A stretch of DNA of 64,000 nt from assembly GCF_020687805.1 (NCBI RefSeq), contig NZ_JAJEWQ010000003.1, forward strand, positions 82,262 to 146,261, in the 5' to 3' direction. Positions 37,058 through 47,052 of this stretch are shown piece after piece. Under the pieces are notes generated by a model. It ran no database searches and had not been told where the DNA came from. It saw nothing but the letters and a program-made list of their open reading frames with translations. Source of the stretch: Planctobacterium marinum. GTDB lineage: Bacteria > Pseudomonadota > Gammaproteobacteria > Enterobacterales > Alteromonadaceae. Each line of letters starts with the position of its first letter. Positions within the stretch are counted from its first letter, which is position 1. The position numbers were made by a program, and so were the translations under genes.

Positions 37058-37237
37058 GAAGTCACCTTAATTTGAAATGCCTGAAAAAATTTAAGGTAAA
37101 GATTATGAATCTATGGTGGAAAAGTATAATTCTTTAATGGCATACCATTCATTCAAAAACATGATGAATCGACTTTACTTTGGATGAGATTCATTTATTT
37201 TTGAAATTAGTAAACTTATTGACGCGGACTAATAAAA

Positions 37238-38206
37238 GTGCGAACGCAAGAACTGAAACTGCTGGTGATTTTCGATGCCATTATGATTGAAAAGTCGGTT
37301 ACTTGCGCTGCCAGGCGACTGTCGATGACTCAACCAGCAGTCTCCAACGCGGTGGCAAGGATGCGGGTGCTATGGAAAGATGAATTATTCATTCCAGATG
37401 GTCGACGGATCCAGCCAACGACATATGCAAATACCCTCTGGGAGAACGTACGCGACTCCTTGCGTAACATTGATGAGGTAATGGCACCGAACAGATTTGA
37501 GCCACATACCGCCAATCGAACATTTAGAATAGCTTTGCCTGATATTGCAGTAGATGCGCTATGGCCAGATTTAAGGAAGCTATTTGAAAAAGAGGCTAAG
37601 GGACTAAATCTACATGCAGTTCCATATACAATTGGCTGTACAAAACCTATTTTGGATGCAGCTGAGGTGGATCTGGTTATAGGACAAAGTAATCGCTCCT
37701 TAGAAAACATTTGTACGGACCATCTTTTTGACACAAGTTATGTCTGTGTCATGCGTAAAAATCATCCCCTGACAAAAGGACGATTAACCCCTCGAGGGTT
37801 TGCGTCCGCAGAACATCTGCTCGTGTCCCTATCAGGTGACCCAAGCAGTCCGACAGACCAAGCATTAGAGCAATTGGGACTTAGGCGACGGGTAGCGTGT
37901 ACAGTTACTAGCTTTTCATCTGCTGTTCCGATTATACGAGAGTCTAATCTAGTTGCTATTCTTCCCACGGATCTTATGCACGCTCATTTAGCTCATGATG
38001 AGCTAACAATTGTTTACCCACCACTAAACATCCCTCACTCGTCGATCTCGATGCTGTGGCACAAGCGTCAAAGCAACGATAAGGGATTGATCTGGCTCAG
38101 AGAGCATATCAGAAGAATAATCATCGAGCGAAGAACCCTACAGATTGAAAAAGTGAAGAAGTTTATTGACTCACAGGCAGTGACGACACAGTGTCGTCCC
38201 ACTTGA
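37238..38206 (+). CDS. LysR-family regulator
   Basis: 322 residues starting at GTG; the winged helix begins almost at once (LVIFDAIMIEKSVTCAARRL, QPAVSNAVARMR), so the GTG start fits. LysR substrate domain from about residue 90 (RTFRIALPDIAVDAL; VDLVIGQSN). Divergent from the MBL hydrolase gene. The C-terminus is followed by 1.9 kb without an intact gene. Confidence 0.87.
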   Translation: MRTQELKLLVIFDAIMIEKSVTCAARRLSMTQPAVSNAVARMRVLWKDELFIPDGRRIQPTTYANTLWENVRDSLRNIDEVMAPNRFEPHTANRTFRIALPDIAVDALWPDLRKLFEKEAKGLNLHAVPYTIGCTKPILDAAEVDLVIGQSNRSLENICTDHLFDTSYVCVMRKNHPLTKGRLTPRGFASAEHLLVSLSGDPSSPTDQALEQLGLRRRVACTVTSFSSAVPIIRESNLVAILPTDLMHAHLAHDELTIVYPPLNIPHSSISMLWHKRQSNDKGLIWLREHIRRIIIERRTLQIEKVKKFIDSQAVTTQCRPT

Positions 38207-39677
38207 GATTTGTCCAGGCTTACGTTACTTACGCAAAGCCATTCATCTGTACGTAATCCGAATCCAATTATTAGTTCATTAGACGTTAAGAGATACGATC
38301 AAAGTATCGATCTTACTGGTTCCGAGCAGCCAAATTATAAAATACTGGCACGCAAATGATCGACTACCTTAAAAATCAGGTACTTCATGTTTTGCATCTG
38401 ACAGCCCATGGTTTCTGCGAAAGCCCCCCCCAACATTACATAAAAGTAATCTCACTTCTTAATTGAGCTAATCGGGCAAATCTAAATCCACCTCTGTTAC
38501 TTCAAAGTGTCTCAGAAGATGCCTCAGTACCACAAAGGTAAGCCAGATTATGCCGCTAACAAATGATTTTGATATTGGTTCTGATGCTTAATTGAGGCCC
38601 GCTTTAAAGCAGGCTTTCCAATGTTAAATACTCGTTTCTTAGTGTCACAGTTGTGGATATTACAACTCTATTTTTTGATTTTAAAACAACCCCAAGAAGG
38701 CCAAAAACGCCTACAGTAAGGGAGTGTTGAAGAAATTGTGGCATAACTATGGAAAAAAGAGACTGTTGTTGGGCAATAATAAAACCCAAAAAATAGAATA
38801 AACAAGTCACTGTCAGGTTTTCTTTTAGCGTTGTTGACGGGTGGGCTTGTATTGTCTGATGCCGGTTGTTTGAAATAGATGCTTGCCGAGTGGTTAGCGT
38901 ACTTACATCTTAGTTGATGCTTGTATTAAAAAGCAGAGGAAATACAGCTTAAAAGTGTGGCTATAACACCGCCATCAGTAAGGGTTTAAAATTAACCGAA
39001 AATAAAAAAGATAAATAAAAACAAAAATCTACGAATAAACACAAAAACCACAACTGTGCCACAAGAAAGCTTTGTGTGGCTGTTGAGGTACTTTTAGCAG
39101 ATTGAAAATCAGTAATTTCCTGTGTGTGCTGAAAGTGTGGCATAAGTGTGGAAAAAATGGAGAACAAAAATTCGCACAAGAAATAATACCAAATCCCTAT
39201 AGACCATTAAAAATATGGGTTACAGGCAAATTAAAGAAAAACATAAATGTGGCATAAGTCTGGAAAAAACGGCCTTTTTGGGGTTTGTGGGGTACAGGCC
39301 ATGTGTGAATGTGAAGGACATAGTTAAGAATAATATGAATAGGCACCACAACTATGCCATTGTCTGAGTTTGGAAGAGCAGGTTTCAAAGAGATGTTCTG
39401 TCAAAATAAGACGTTCATCTAACCACAACTGGGACAATGAAAAGACGGTGAAATGGGGGTTGTAGCGTATTGAGTATTGTTTTGTGGCACAGTTGTGGTG
39501 TGTTAACTGTTGTGGAAAATCTACCTATAACGGACGTAAAACTTGGCACAGTTGTGGATATCGGATGATTTTAACAGTTGTTCCAGCAGGAGTTGTGTAT
39601 TGTTCATAAAAATATTGCCAATGATAATCGGCTTCGGCCCTTTTCTATTAAGTAAAGGCAGAGGGTATATACCCCGG
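38207..39677. other. Non-coding stretch with degenerate repeat cluster
   Basis: About 1.5 kb, AT-rich, without an intact gene. Reading frames on the minus strand here overlap the repeat copies and have no recognisable domain. The region holds nine or more copies of a degenerate TGGCAYARTTGTGG motif (see separate entry). It lies between the LysR gene and the ISL3 remnant. Confidence 0.6.
38644..39560. repeat. Cluster of degenerate TGGCAYARTTGTGG repeats, both orientations
   Basis: Plus strand copies near 38644, 38737, 39134, 39247, 39482 and 39543; minus strand copies near 39048, 39346 and 39421. Examples: GTGGCACAGTTGTGGTG, GTGGCATAAGTGTGGAAAA, GGCACAGTTGTGGATAT. Spacing is irregular (about 60 to 310 bp). 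Some copies end in TGTGGATAT, one base from a DnaA-box complement. Not a CRISPR (no uniform spacers) and not tandem. Nature unknown. Confidence 0.75.
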
Positions 39678-39887
39678 TTAAAAGAGCGAGATAAAACACT
39701 GATTTCCTGGTTACAGCCGATACTGGCCATGTGGCGATATGAAAGAAGTAATGGCATGACCGAAGGATTTCACAATAAAATGGAAATGTTATCCCGCAGA
39801 GCCTATGGCTTTAGAAACTTTGAAAATTACAGGCTAAGAGTAATGACTCATTGTGGATGGGATGGAATAATTAACAGAGTAAGATGA
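39678..39887 (+). pseudogene. ISL3-family transposase remnant (C-terminus)
   Basis: About 70 residues match the conserved C-terminal end of ISL3 transposases: LKERDKTLISWL, NGMTEGFHNKMEML and RRAYGFRNFENYRLRV, including the TEGFHNKMEMLSRRAYGF-like core. The N-terminal DDE domain parts are missing and the upstream frame does not match. It is therefore a decayed insertion sequence. A stretch ending at about 39962 (GGGGTAGAGCCC) resembles an ISL3 right end (GGCTCT-type). Confidence 0.82.
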
Positions 39888-40088
39888 TTACCGATCCCCC
39901 GTTAAGTGGGTACATCCAGATCCACGAGTTGAATGCTGATCCCCCGTTTATGGGGTAGAGCCCAAAAACGGATATGTTCCCGATTTCGGATGTGATGCAC
40001 CGGTGATGTACAGATTTAAAAATTCGTACTCTACCGATTTTTTGAGAATTGAAAATTTAGTTATTTATTTGATTTTAAAGGGGAAATT

Positions 40089-40165
40089 TGGTCGGTGTGA
40101 GAGGATTTGAACCTCCGACCCCTGACACCCCATGACAGTGCGCTACCAAGCTGCGCCACACACCG
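40089..40165 (-). tRNA. tRNA-Pro(GGG)
   Basis: 77 bases including the encoded CCA. Reading on the minus strand it starts CGGTGTGTGGCGCAGC, has the D-arm TTGGTAGCGC, anticodon loop ATGGGGT (GGG), T-arm GGTTCAAATCC and acceptor complement. The anticodon arm is close to E. coli tRNA-Pro(GGG) (proL). Its 3' end faces the accessory region. Confidence 0.95.
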
Positions 40166-40320
40166 ACCGAAGGCCGCACATATTACTCAAAAATTTTTGA
40201 ATTGCAAACACTAATGCCCATTGTTGCTTTCGACTGCTGAAACAATCATCAAATCAGTTGCTGGAAGTGATCTTCTGGCCTGTTCGTTCAGTAAAACGGT
40301 ATAAAAGTTGAGGGGCACTG

Positions 40321-40494
40321 ATGTTTGGTTTATTTAAATCTGATCCTGTGAAAAAGCTGCGTAAGCAATACGACGACAAGCTGGAGAGTGCCATGTTGGC
40401 GCAACGGCGTGGCGATATAAAAAGCTATTCGCTGCTGACTGCTGAGGCAGAAAGCCTGTGGCAACAAATCGAAAAACTCAAAGGCTCGCATTAA
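40321..40494 (+). CDS. Small DUF6435-like protein, 57 aa
   Basis: ATG to TAA, 57 residues, beginning MFGLFKSDPVKKLRKQY and continuing as a charged helix pair (KLESAMLAQRRGDIKSYS and [13 protein letters not shown]). The start and spacing are those of the small DUF6435/Lacal_2735-like proteins of marine gammaproteobacteria. Function unknown; no membrane segment. Its last 17 bases overlap the end of the convergent TPR lipoprotein gene. Confidence 0.75.
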   Translation: MFGLFKSDPVKKLRKQYDDKLESAMLAQRRGDIKSYSLLTAEAESLWQQIEKLKGSH

Positions 40495-41689
40495 GGGCGT
40501 GCAGTTTACGGCTGTAGCGCCGTGCAAAACCTTCACTGTCAGCGGTTTCTCTGGCTTTGTTGAGGTAGCGCCTGACTGATTCCTCATCCTCTTGCTCTGC
40601 TGCTACTCTGGCTAATCCAAACCAGGCGTAGTGATTATTTTGTTGCAGCCTGAGGCTTGCGTAAAAAGCGCTTTCAGCTTGTTCGTACTCACCGTTTACC
40701 AGATAACGGTTACCCATGCGCACATGGTAATTGGGGTTTTTGTTGCGCACCCTCGTCAGGCGCTGACTTATCTGGTCAGCATCTTCGGTATTGTCTATCT
40801 TGCGGTATAAGCCTGCCAAATTTTCCCATGCGGTGTAATTGTCGGGGCGCAATTCTGTCGCCACTTTAAAGGCATACACGGCTTCAGAGTTGGCGTTCTT
40901 GCGGCTTAGCAGTAACGCCAGATTATTCCAGGCTGAGGAGTCTCGGGGATACAACAACAGTGCCTGTCGAAAGTTTGCCCAGGCTTTGTTGTAGTCTTCT
41001 TCGATGAGTGCTTTAGCTCCGAGATTGGAATAAAAATATGATTTGATAGCGGTCTGGCTGAGTTGTTTTGTTTTAACCCGCCCTTCGCGGGATTCCGGAA
41101 AAAAATCCACTGTGTAGGTCAGCTTTCTGGATGGCAGACCGGGTACCTGTGAAAACCGGGGTTTGCGGGCAATCAGTAAATTGACATGACCATTGGCTAA
41201 ATCAAACTCTCCTGCCTGATTCCATGATTCGTCTTCAAACACTTCCTGAAAACTCACTTCCAACCCGGCCTCCTCGGCCATGGCGTAGGCCAAAATAGTT
41301 AAACTTAAACAGTTTGCCGTGCCATTGTCGAAGGTTTCCTGGGCCACAGTATTGGCACCATAAACATAATCCAGTGCCAGTTGTGAGGGTGAAAACAGGT
41401 CATTGATTAAAGTTAAGGCTTTGTCATCGGTAGTTTCCGCTAATGCGGCACGTTCCCGCACGTACGCTTTAGCGTCGTTATTTAGCCAGAATATCTGGGC
41501 ATCAGGCACGATGTCTGTTGCCTCAAAACCGGGAAAGTAATGATCGTATCTCTGCGGCTGAAAGTTAACCTGCACCGGTTTAATGGCAGCACAGGCAGAT
41601 AACAAAAGCAGTAAAACAAAGGTACAGGCAAACCGAATAGTTTGCCCAATATTCGAGTTTGGGACGCTAGGATTCACCCTTTTCATCAT
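40478..41689 (-). CDS. TPR lipoprotein with transglutaminase-like domain
   Basis: About 403 residues from the ATG at 41689 (another ATG three bases further in). A longer frame to 41749 lies inside dcd. Lipoprotein signal with lipobox LLLSACA. A transglutaminase-like segment with its Cys ([21 protein letters not shown]) and His (NGHVNLLI) is followed by TPR repeats ([52 protein letters not shown]). Overlaps the end of dcd. Role in envelope upkeep is likely but not fixed. Confidence 0.8.
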   Translation of the reverse strand: MMKRVNPSVPNSNIGQTIRFACTFVLLLLLSACAAIKPVQVNFQPQRYDHYFPGFEATDIVPDAQIFWLNNDAKAYVRERAALAETTDDKALTLINDLFSPSQLALDYVYGANTVAQETFDNGTANCLSLTILAYAMAEEAGLEVSFQEVFEDESWNQAGEFDLANGHVNLLIARKPRFSQVPGLPSRKLTYTVDFFPESREGRVKTKQLSQTAIKSYFYSNLGAKALIEEDYNKAWANFRQALLLYPRDSSAWNNLALLLSRKNANSEAVYAFKVATELRPDNYTAWENLAGLYRKIDNTEDADQISQRLTRVRNKNPNYHVRMGNRYLVNGEYEQAESAFYASLRLQQNNHYAWFGLARVAAEQEDEESVRRYLNKARETADSEGFARRYSRKLHALNASL

Positions 41690-42263
41690 CGCTGATGCGG
41701 CTGGCGATAGCACCGTCCTGGCCTTTATATTTTGCGTCCAGACGGGCATTGTAAGGACGCTCGGCGTAATCGGATAATACTTCGAAACTCAATGCACCGA
41801 TTTTCATTTTAGGGCGCAGCGCCAGGGGCAATTTACCGCTGTTAAAAAATTCCAGTACGATATTGCCTGACCAGCCCGGATCAATGCGATGCGCGGTAAC
41901 GTGCACCATCAAACCCAGTCGCGCCAGCGATGAGCGACCATCTAACCAACCTACGATATTGGCGGGCAAGGTTACTGATTCATAGGTAACCGCCAGCGCC
42001 AGTTCTCCCGGGTGTAAAAAGAACGCTTTGCCGTCTTCCAGCTCTATTTCATCGCTCATCACCGCTTCTAGTTGTGCGGCTACTTCGGCTTTGGGGCCAC
42101 TGAGATCGATATAGGGCGCCTGATGATCCTCAAACACCCGAAACTTGTTGCCCAAGCGAATGTCTACCGTCACACCACTCACCATGTTATCTGTGGGAGC
42201 CGGGGAAATTTTGATGGAACCCTCATTCAGGTGTTTGATTATGTCCTTGTCGCAAAGCCTCAT
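41667..42263 (-). CDS. dcd: dCTP deaminase
   Basis: 198 residues from the ATG at 42263 ([12 protein letters not shown]), which matches the E. coli Dcd start; an upstream frame to 42302 is ignored. Conserved [47 protein letters not shown] and [11 protein letters not shown]. It turns dCTP into dUTP for dTMP synthesis. Highly conserved in this group. Confidence 0.97.
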   Translation of the reverse strand: MRLCDKDIIKHLNEGSIKISPAPTDNMVSGVTVDIRLGNKFRVFEDHQAPYIDLSGPKAEVAAQLEAVMSDEIELEDGKAFFLHPGELALAVTYESVTLPANIVGWLDGRSSLARLGLMVHVTAHRIDPGWSGNIVLEFFNSGKLPLALRPKMKIGALSFEVLSDYAERPYNARLDAKYKGQDGAIASRISDDEKGES

Positions 42264-42469
42264 TCGCTTGAGATCTCTTATTTCAGTGGATTGTTGGGGC
42301 AATGATCAAATGCCAATGGCGCTGCGTCAACTGATTTTTGTTACCGGTTTTGTTTGAGCAGAGTAACTTCGCCGGATTTACCTGAAATCAACCCATATTC
42401 TGTGATGAAATCAGCGGCTTTTTTCTGTAAACTCTCGCCCTCTTTATCCAGTAACAATTTCAGGTAATC

Positions 42470-44497
42470 ATGACCACAGAAACTCGTAAAATTCTGGTAA
42501 CCAGTGCTTTGCCCTATGCCAATGGTTCGATTCACCTTGGCCACTTGCTTGAGCACATCCAGACAGACATCTGGACGCGATTCCAAAAACTGCGTGGCCA
42601 CGAGTGCTACAGCGTGTGCGCTGACGATGCCCACGGTACTCCTGTCATGTTAAAAGCGGCAGAGCTTGGTATTACCCCAGAAGAAATGGTGCGCCGCACC
42701 CAGGCCGAGCACCAACAAGACCTGGCGGACTTTTTAGTGTCCTACGACAACTACCACAACACGCACTCTGAAGAAAACAAAGAGCTGTGTGAAATGGTGT
42801 ATTTACGCGCCAAAGAACGCGGCTTTATCAAGCGACGCACCATCAGTCAGTTGTTCGATCCCGAAAAACAAATGTTCCTACCGGACCGTTTTGTCAAAGG
42901 TACCTGCCCGCAATGTAACGCCGAAGACCAAAATGGCGACAGCTGCGATAGCTGTGGTGCAACCTACAGCCCTACCGAATTAAAGAATCCAAAATCTGTG
43001 GTATCCGGTGCTGAGCCAGTATTAAAAGACTCAGAGCACTACTTCTTCGACTTACCGCAGTTCCAGGACATGCTACATGACTGGCTGAAAGGCTCATCCG
43101 TGCAGGCGGAAATTGCTAACAAACTGCAGGAGTGGTTTGAGCAAGGCTTACAACAGTGGGATATCAGCCGTGATGCTCCTTACTTTGGCTTTGAAATTCC
43201 CGGTGCACCCAACAAGTTTTTCTACGTTTGGGTAGATGCGCCTGTGGGTTATATGGCCAGCTTCAAGAACTTCTGTGCCGGTAACAATCTGGATTTCGAC
43301 AGTTTCTGGAATAAAGATTCCGACGCCGAGCTGTATCACTTCATCGGTAAAGATATCACCTACTTCCACTGTTTGTTCTGGCCAGCCATGTTAGAAGCAG
43401 CAGAATTGCGCAAACCTACCGGCGTTAATGTGCACGGTTTTGTGACGGTGAACGGTGCCAAAATGTCAAAATCGAAAGGTACTTTCATCAAGGCGCGCAC
43501 TTATCTTGATCACCTGGAGCCGGAATATCTGCGTTATTACTTTGCCTCTAAGTTGAATGATGGTGTTACTGACATCGATCTCAACTTTGAAGACTTTGTA
43601 CAAAAGAACAATGCCGATCTGGTGGGCAAAGTGGTAAACATCGCAAGTCGTTGTGCCGGTTTTATCAGCAAGAAGTTTGACGGCAAGTTGGCCGAAATAT
43701 CAACTGATGATGCCCTGATTAAAGAATTCCAGGCCGCATCGGAAGGTATCGCGCAATCATTTGAGTCTCGTCAGTACAACCGTGCTATTCGCGACATCAT
43801 GGCACTGGCCGATAAGGCAAACCAATACATTGATGCGCAGGCCCCCTGGGTGACCATTAAAGATCCGGAGCTTCAGGAGCAAACCCATCAGGTATGTTCG
43901 TTAGGTATTAATCTGTTCCGTATTCTGATGACCTGGCTGAAGCCGGTATTGCCAGTGTTGGCAGAAAAAACCGAGCAGTTCCTGAATACCGAACTTACAT
44001 GGCAAGGTATTGAAGCACCACTGTTAGGCCATGAAATCAATAAATTTAAAGCATTGATGCAACGTATCGATGCTGAAAAGGTAGAGAAGATGGTAGAAGC
44101 ATCGAAAGAAGATTTACAGGCGAAAACCACGCTGGATCCCAACAGCCCGTTAGCTAAAGATCCGATAGCTGAAACTATCGAATTTGCCGATTTCGCGAAA
44201 GTGGATTTACGCGTCGCGCGCATTGCTAAAGCCGAACACGTCGAAGGTGCTGACAAGCTGTTGCGCTTTGAACTGGACCTGGGTGGCGAAACACGCCAGG
44301 TGTTTGCCGGTATCAAGAGTGCTTACCAGCCAGAAGATCTGGTAGGTAAAATGACGGTGATGGTGGCCAACCTGGCGCCACGCAAGATGCGCTTTGGTAT
44401 GTCAGAAGGTATGGTATTAGCCGCAGGACCTGGCGGCAAAGACTTGTGGATAATGGAACCTCATGAAGGCGCTCAGCCCGGCATGAAGGTAAAATAA
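42470..44497 (+). CDS. metG: Methionyl-tRNA synthetase
   Basis: 675 residues. HIGH motif in [13 protein letters not shown], zinc-knuckle CxxC pairs ([17 protein letters not shown]), KMSKS in [12 protein letters not shown], anticodon-binding helical domain and a C-terminal EMAP/Arc1p-type tRNA-binding domain ([20 protein letters not shown]). Homodimer-type class I synthetase. An intrinsic terminator follows. Confidence 0.99.
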   Translation: MTTETRKILVTSALPYANGSIHLGHLLEHIQTDIWTRFQKLRGHECYSVCADDAHGTPVMLKAAELGITPEEMVRRTQAEHQQDLADFLVSYDNYHNTHSEENKELCEMVYLRAKERGFIKRRTISQLFDPEKQMFLPDRFVKGTCPQCNAEDQNGDSCDSCGATYSPTELKNPKSVVSGAEPVLKDSEHYFFDLPQFQDMLHDWLKGSSVQAEIANKLQEWFEQGLQQWDISRDAPYFGFEIPGAPNKFFYVWVDAPVGYMASFKNFCAGNNLDFDSFWNKDSDAELYHFIGKDITYFHCLFWPAMLEAAELRKPTGVNVHGFVTVNGAKMSKSKGTFIKARTYLDHLEPEYLRYYFASKLNDGVTDIDLNFEDFVQKNNADLVGKVVNIASRCAGFISKKFDGKLAEISTDDALIKEFQAASEGIAQSFESRQYNRAIRDIMALADKANQYIDAQAPWVTIKDPELQEQTHQVCSLGINLFRILMTWLKPVLPVLAEKTEQFLNTELTWQGIEAPLLGHEINKFKALMQRIDAEKVEKMVEASKEDLQAKTTLDPNSPLAKDPIAETIEFADFAKVDLRVARIAKAEHVEGADKLLRFELDLGGETRQVFAGIKSAYQPEDLVGKMTVMVANLAPRKMRFGMSEGMVLAAGPGGKDLWIMEPHEGAQPGMKVK

Positions 44498-44517
44498 CTC
44501 AATTTTATAACGACAAA

Positions 44518-44541
44518 GGCCAGCAATTCGCTGGTCTTTTT
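44518..44541 (+). terminator. Terminator after metG
   Basis: GGCCAGC-AATTC-GCTGGTC stem (one G-T pair) followed by TTTTTG, 21 bases past the metG stop. Confidence 0.85.
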
Positions 44542-44579
44542 GTTTTCTGAGTTTAAAAACAGTGAATAAACAAAAACCT

Positions 44580-45788
44580 CTAGCTTTGCGCCAGTTTAGG
44601 TAGCTTGCCGGATAGGCCCATCGCCTGACGGATAATGTCAGACTTTAATGGTGTGATTTCATTTACCAGTGACATACCCGCACCTCGCAACAGCTTTTTA
44701 ACTGGCAGATCATCCGAAAACAGGCGTTTAAATGCTTCCATAGTGGCAGTCATTTTTGCCGCTTCGGCCTTACGCCAGCGCTCAGTGGGACGAAGCTGAC
44801 GCACAGCGGCAAAGTCTTTATCTACCGTCACCAGCTCATTTATCCGTTCAGCTAATGCCGCTGCATCCAAAATGCCCAGATTAGCACCTTGCCCAGCCAA
44901 AGGATGAATAGTATGCGCAGCATCACCAATTACCATGGCACCATCGGTCAGCCATTGCCGGGCGTAGCGCATTTTAAGCGGAAAAGATTTACGTTCAGAG
45001 ACAAGTTTTACCGGGCCCGCCTGCATATCGAAGGTCGCGGCCAACAATTTAGCAAAGGCCTGCTCTTCCATCGCCAGTAACTCTGTTGCTTTATCGCTAT
45101 CCTGCGACCATACAATAGAGCACTGATTATCCTGCCACAATGGCAACAGAGCCAATGGACCACTGGGCGTAAATACCTGGCGGGCGGCATTATTATGGGG
45201 TAGTTCAGTTTCTATGGTGGCCACAATGGCGGTTTGCTCGTAGTCCCACCAGGTTTGCGCAAAGTTCGCGGCTTTGCATACCAATGAGTTGGCACCATCG
45301 GCACCCACTACCAAACGGCTGGTCAGCAATGTCCCATTTTGCAGTTGCACCACCTGGGTACTGTCGCTCAGTGATATTTTATCGATGGCACTTTCAAACA
45401 GTAGTTCAATATTTGCCACTTGTTGCGCCGCAGTAACAAGCGCAGACGTCAGGTGGCGATTCTCAATAATGTGCCCCAAGTCATCACTGTACACCTGCTG
45501 AGCCGAAAAGCCGATTTTGGCAAAGCTATCCTGCTCCCAAACCGTCATTTCGGTGTAAGGCCTGATTCGCTGAATATCAAGGTGTTGCCACACGTACAGT
45601 CGTTCAAAAATCCTTTGACTGGCTTTGCTGATGGCGCTGACCCTCAGATCCGCCTCACCTTCTGATTTGCCGGGTATTGGCGCAGCATCCACTACCGCAA
45701 TATTCAGCCCGGATGAAGCCATGGCCAGTGCGCATGTCAGTCCGACAATACCCGCTCCAACAATAACGATATCTTTTTGTTTTACCAT
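44580..45788 (-). CDS. ubiI: FAD-dependent ubiquinone hydroxylase, UbiI/VisC
   Basis: 402 residues. FAD-binding GAGIVGLTCALAMASSGL, DG-motif VVGADGANSLV, GDAAHTIHPLAGQGANLGILDA, as in the UbiH/UbiI/UbiF hydroxylases. Named UbiI from its place directly after ubiH in the conserved ubiH-visC order; UbiF cannot be excluded by sequence alone. Its ATG overlaps the ubiH stop (TAATG). Acts in ubiquinone synthesis. Confidence 0.9.
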   Translation of the reverse strand: MVKQKDIVIVGAGIVGLTCALAMASSGLNIAVVDAAPIPGKSEGEADLRVSAISKASQRIFERLYVWQHLDIQRIRPYTEMTVWEQDSFAKIGFSAQQVYSDDLGHIIENRHLTSALVTAAQQVANIELLFESAIDKISLSDSTQVVQLQNGTLLTSRLVVGADGANSLVCKAANFAQTWWDYEQTAIVATIETELPHNNAARQVFTPSGPLALLPLWQDNQCSIVWSQDSDKATELLAMEEQAFAKLLAATFDMQAGPVKLVSERKSFPLKMRYARQWLTDGAMVIGDAAHTIHPLAGQGANLGILDAAALAERINELVTVDKDFAAVRQLRPTERWRKAEAAKMTATMEAFKRLFSDDLPVKKLLRGAGMSLVNEITPLKSDIIRQAMGLSGKLPKLAQS

Positions 45789-47023
45789 TATTCTGTTCCG
45801 CTTTGTTGTCCCATGGCTACCCGGGCAAAATTATCTTTTAAAACGCTGAAATTATTCATAAGCAATAATCCTGCATTGCGGCCAGCGGTCAGTAAAGGGT
45901 TATTATTTGAAAACAGATGCACCAGAGAGTCCGTCAACTGGATAGTTTGTTGCTGGTCCTTTTTACGCGCCTGCTTTAATGCCGATAATAACCGAAAGCT
46001 CCCTGCATCTTCGTTGTTATTCTTACATCGGCTAACATGGGCAGCCAACTGCCAGGCATCTCTCAAAGCGAGATTAAAGCCCTGCCCGGCAATGGGATGC
46101 AAAGTTTGAGAGGCGTTGCCGACACAGACAACCCGATGGCAGACAGCATCATCCGTAGTGATTAGCTTAAGCGGATAGGCCTGGCGTTTTCCGGTTTTCA
46201 CCAGTTTACCTAATCGACAGCCAAACTGAGTTTGCAAAGCGCTGAGAAAATCGTCATCTGACATTGCCATAACCCGTTCAACATCTGCAGAATCAACCGA
46301 CCAGACAACGCCACTGCGCTGTTCTGTCATGGGCAAAAAAGCCAGAGGGCCAGCCGCGGTGAAGCGCTCAAAGGCGGTATTATCAGGGGAATTTTCGGTA
46401 ACGACATTGGTAATAATGGCATGTTGCTGATACTCGTTAACATGGGTGTCCATGTTAAACCATTGCCTGCTTTGTGAGGTACTGCCTTCGGCCAGCACCA
46501 ATAATTTGGTTTCCAGCGAGTGTCCGCCGTCGGTTTCGATTTGCACCTGGTTGCGATGGGTGTCAGCTTTAATAATTCTGTCGGGTTGCAGGCGCAGAAA
46601 ATCAATATAGGGTGATTGCGCCAGTTGTGATTCGGCCGCATTGAGTAAAATGGCCCCTAACTGCTGGGCTTCCATTACGATCCCCAGTTCCTGCTCCTGA
46701 TAAGACTGATGATCCAGCACCACCTGACCCGCTGCGCCGCGATCGCTCACATGAATACGATGAATCGCTGTGCCGCTTTTCTTTATCACATCGGCAATGT
46801 TCATTTGCTGAAAATAGCGCAGTGACTGTTGCGATAGCGCCAGGGCGCGGGCATCAAAACCCGGATGTGGGTTTATCTTGTTGCTATCAAAGCTATCAAT
46901 CAGGGCCACTTTGAGTTTGTCCCCCTGGGGGGCAACAGGTAATTGCGCCAGAAGCGCTAAGACAACACTCCAGCCGGTAGCACCACCGCCAGAAATAATA
47001 AGGTCAAACTGTTGCTTTGCCAC
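45788..47023 (-). CDS. ubiH: 2-octaprenyl-6-methoxyphenol hydroxylase
   Basis: 411 residues. FAD-binding GGGATGWSVVLALLAQL, the conserved middle VLAEGSTS, and GNASQTLHPIAGQGFNLALRDAWQLA (GD is GN here, with the following AxxTLHPIAGQG kept). Together with the following ubiI and the preceding pepP it forms the conserved operon of gammaproteobacteria. Ubiquinone synthesis, aerobic hydroxylation step. Confidence 0.93.
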   Translation of the reverse strand: MAKQQFDLIISGGGATGWSVVLALLAQLPVAPQGDKLKVALIDSFDSNKINPHPGFDARALALSQQSLRYFQQMNIADVIKKSGTAIHRIHVSDRGAAGQVVLDHQSYQEQELGIVMEAQQLGAILLNAAESQLAQSPYIDFLRLQPDRIIKADTHRNQVQIETDGGHSLETKLLVLAEGSTSQSRQWFNMDTHVNEYQQHAIITNVVTENSPDNTAFERFTAAGPLAFLPMTEQRSGVVWSVDSADVERVMAMSDDDFLSALQTQFGCRLGKLVKTGKRQAYPLKLITTDDAVCHRVVCVGNASQTLHPIAGQGFNLALRDAWQLAAHVSRCKNNNEDAGSFRLLSALKQARKKDQQQTIQLTDSLVHLFSNNNPLLTAGRNAGLLLMNNFSVLKDNFARVAMGQQSGTE

Positions 47024-47052
47024 CTGAGAATCTCTCTGTATTTCGGTGCGCT

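Noticed and set aside
38604-39388. Three minus-strand frames of 62-72 codons in the repeat cluster
   Set aside because: They are built from the repeated motif (each copy gives a Met-Pro-x-Phe or similar), have no leader and no recognisable domain. Treated as non-coding.
42341-42634. 97-aa minus-strand frame across the start of metG
   Set aside because: Most of it is antisense to metG, and the remainder lies between two well-placed starts (dcd at 42263, metG at 42470). No family resemblance or ribosome site.
44580-45788. Naming this gene ubiF
   Set aside because: The sequence fits the UbiH/UbiI/UbiF family, but the place right after ubiH is that of visC/ubiI in the conserved operon.
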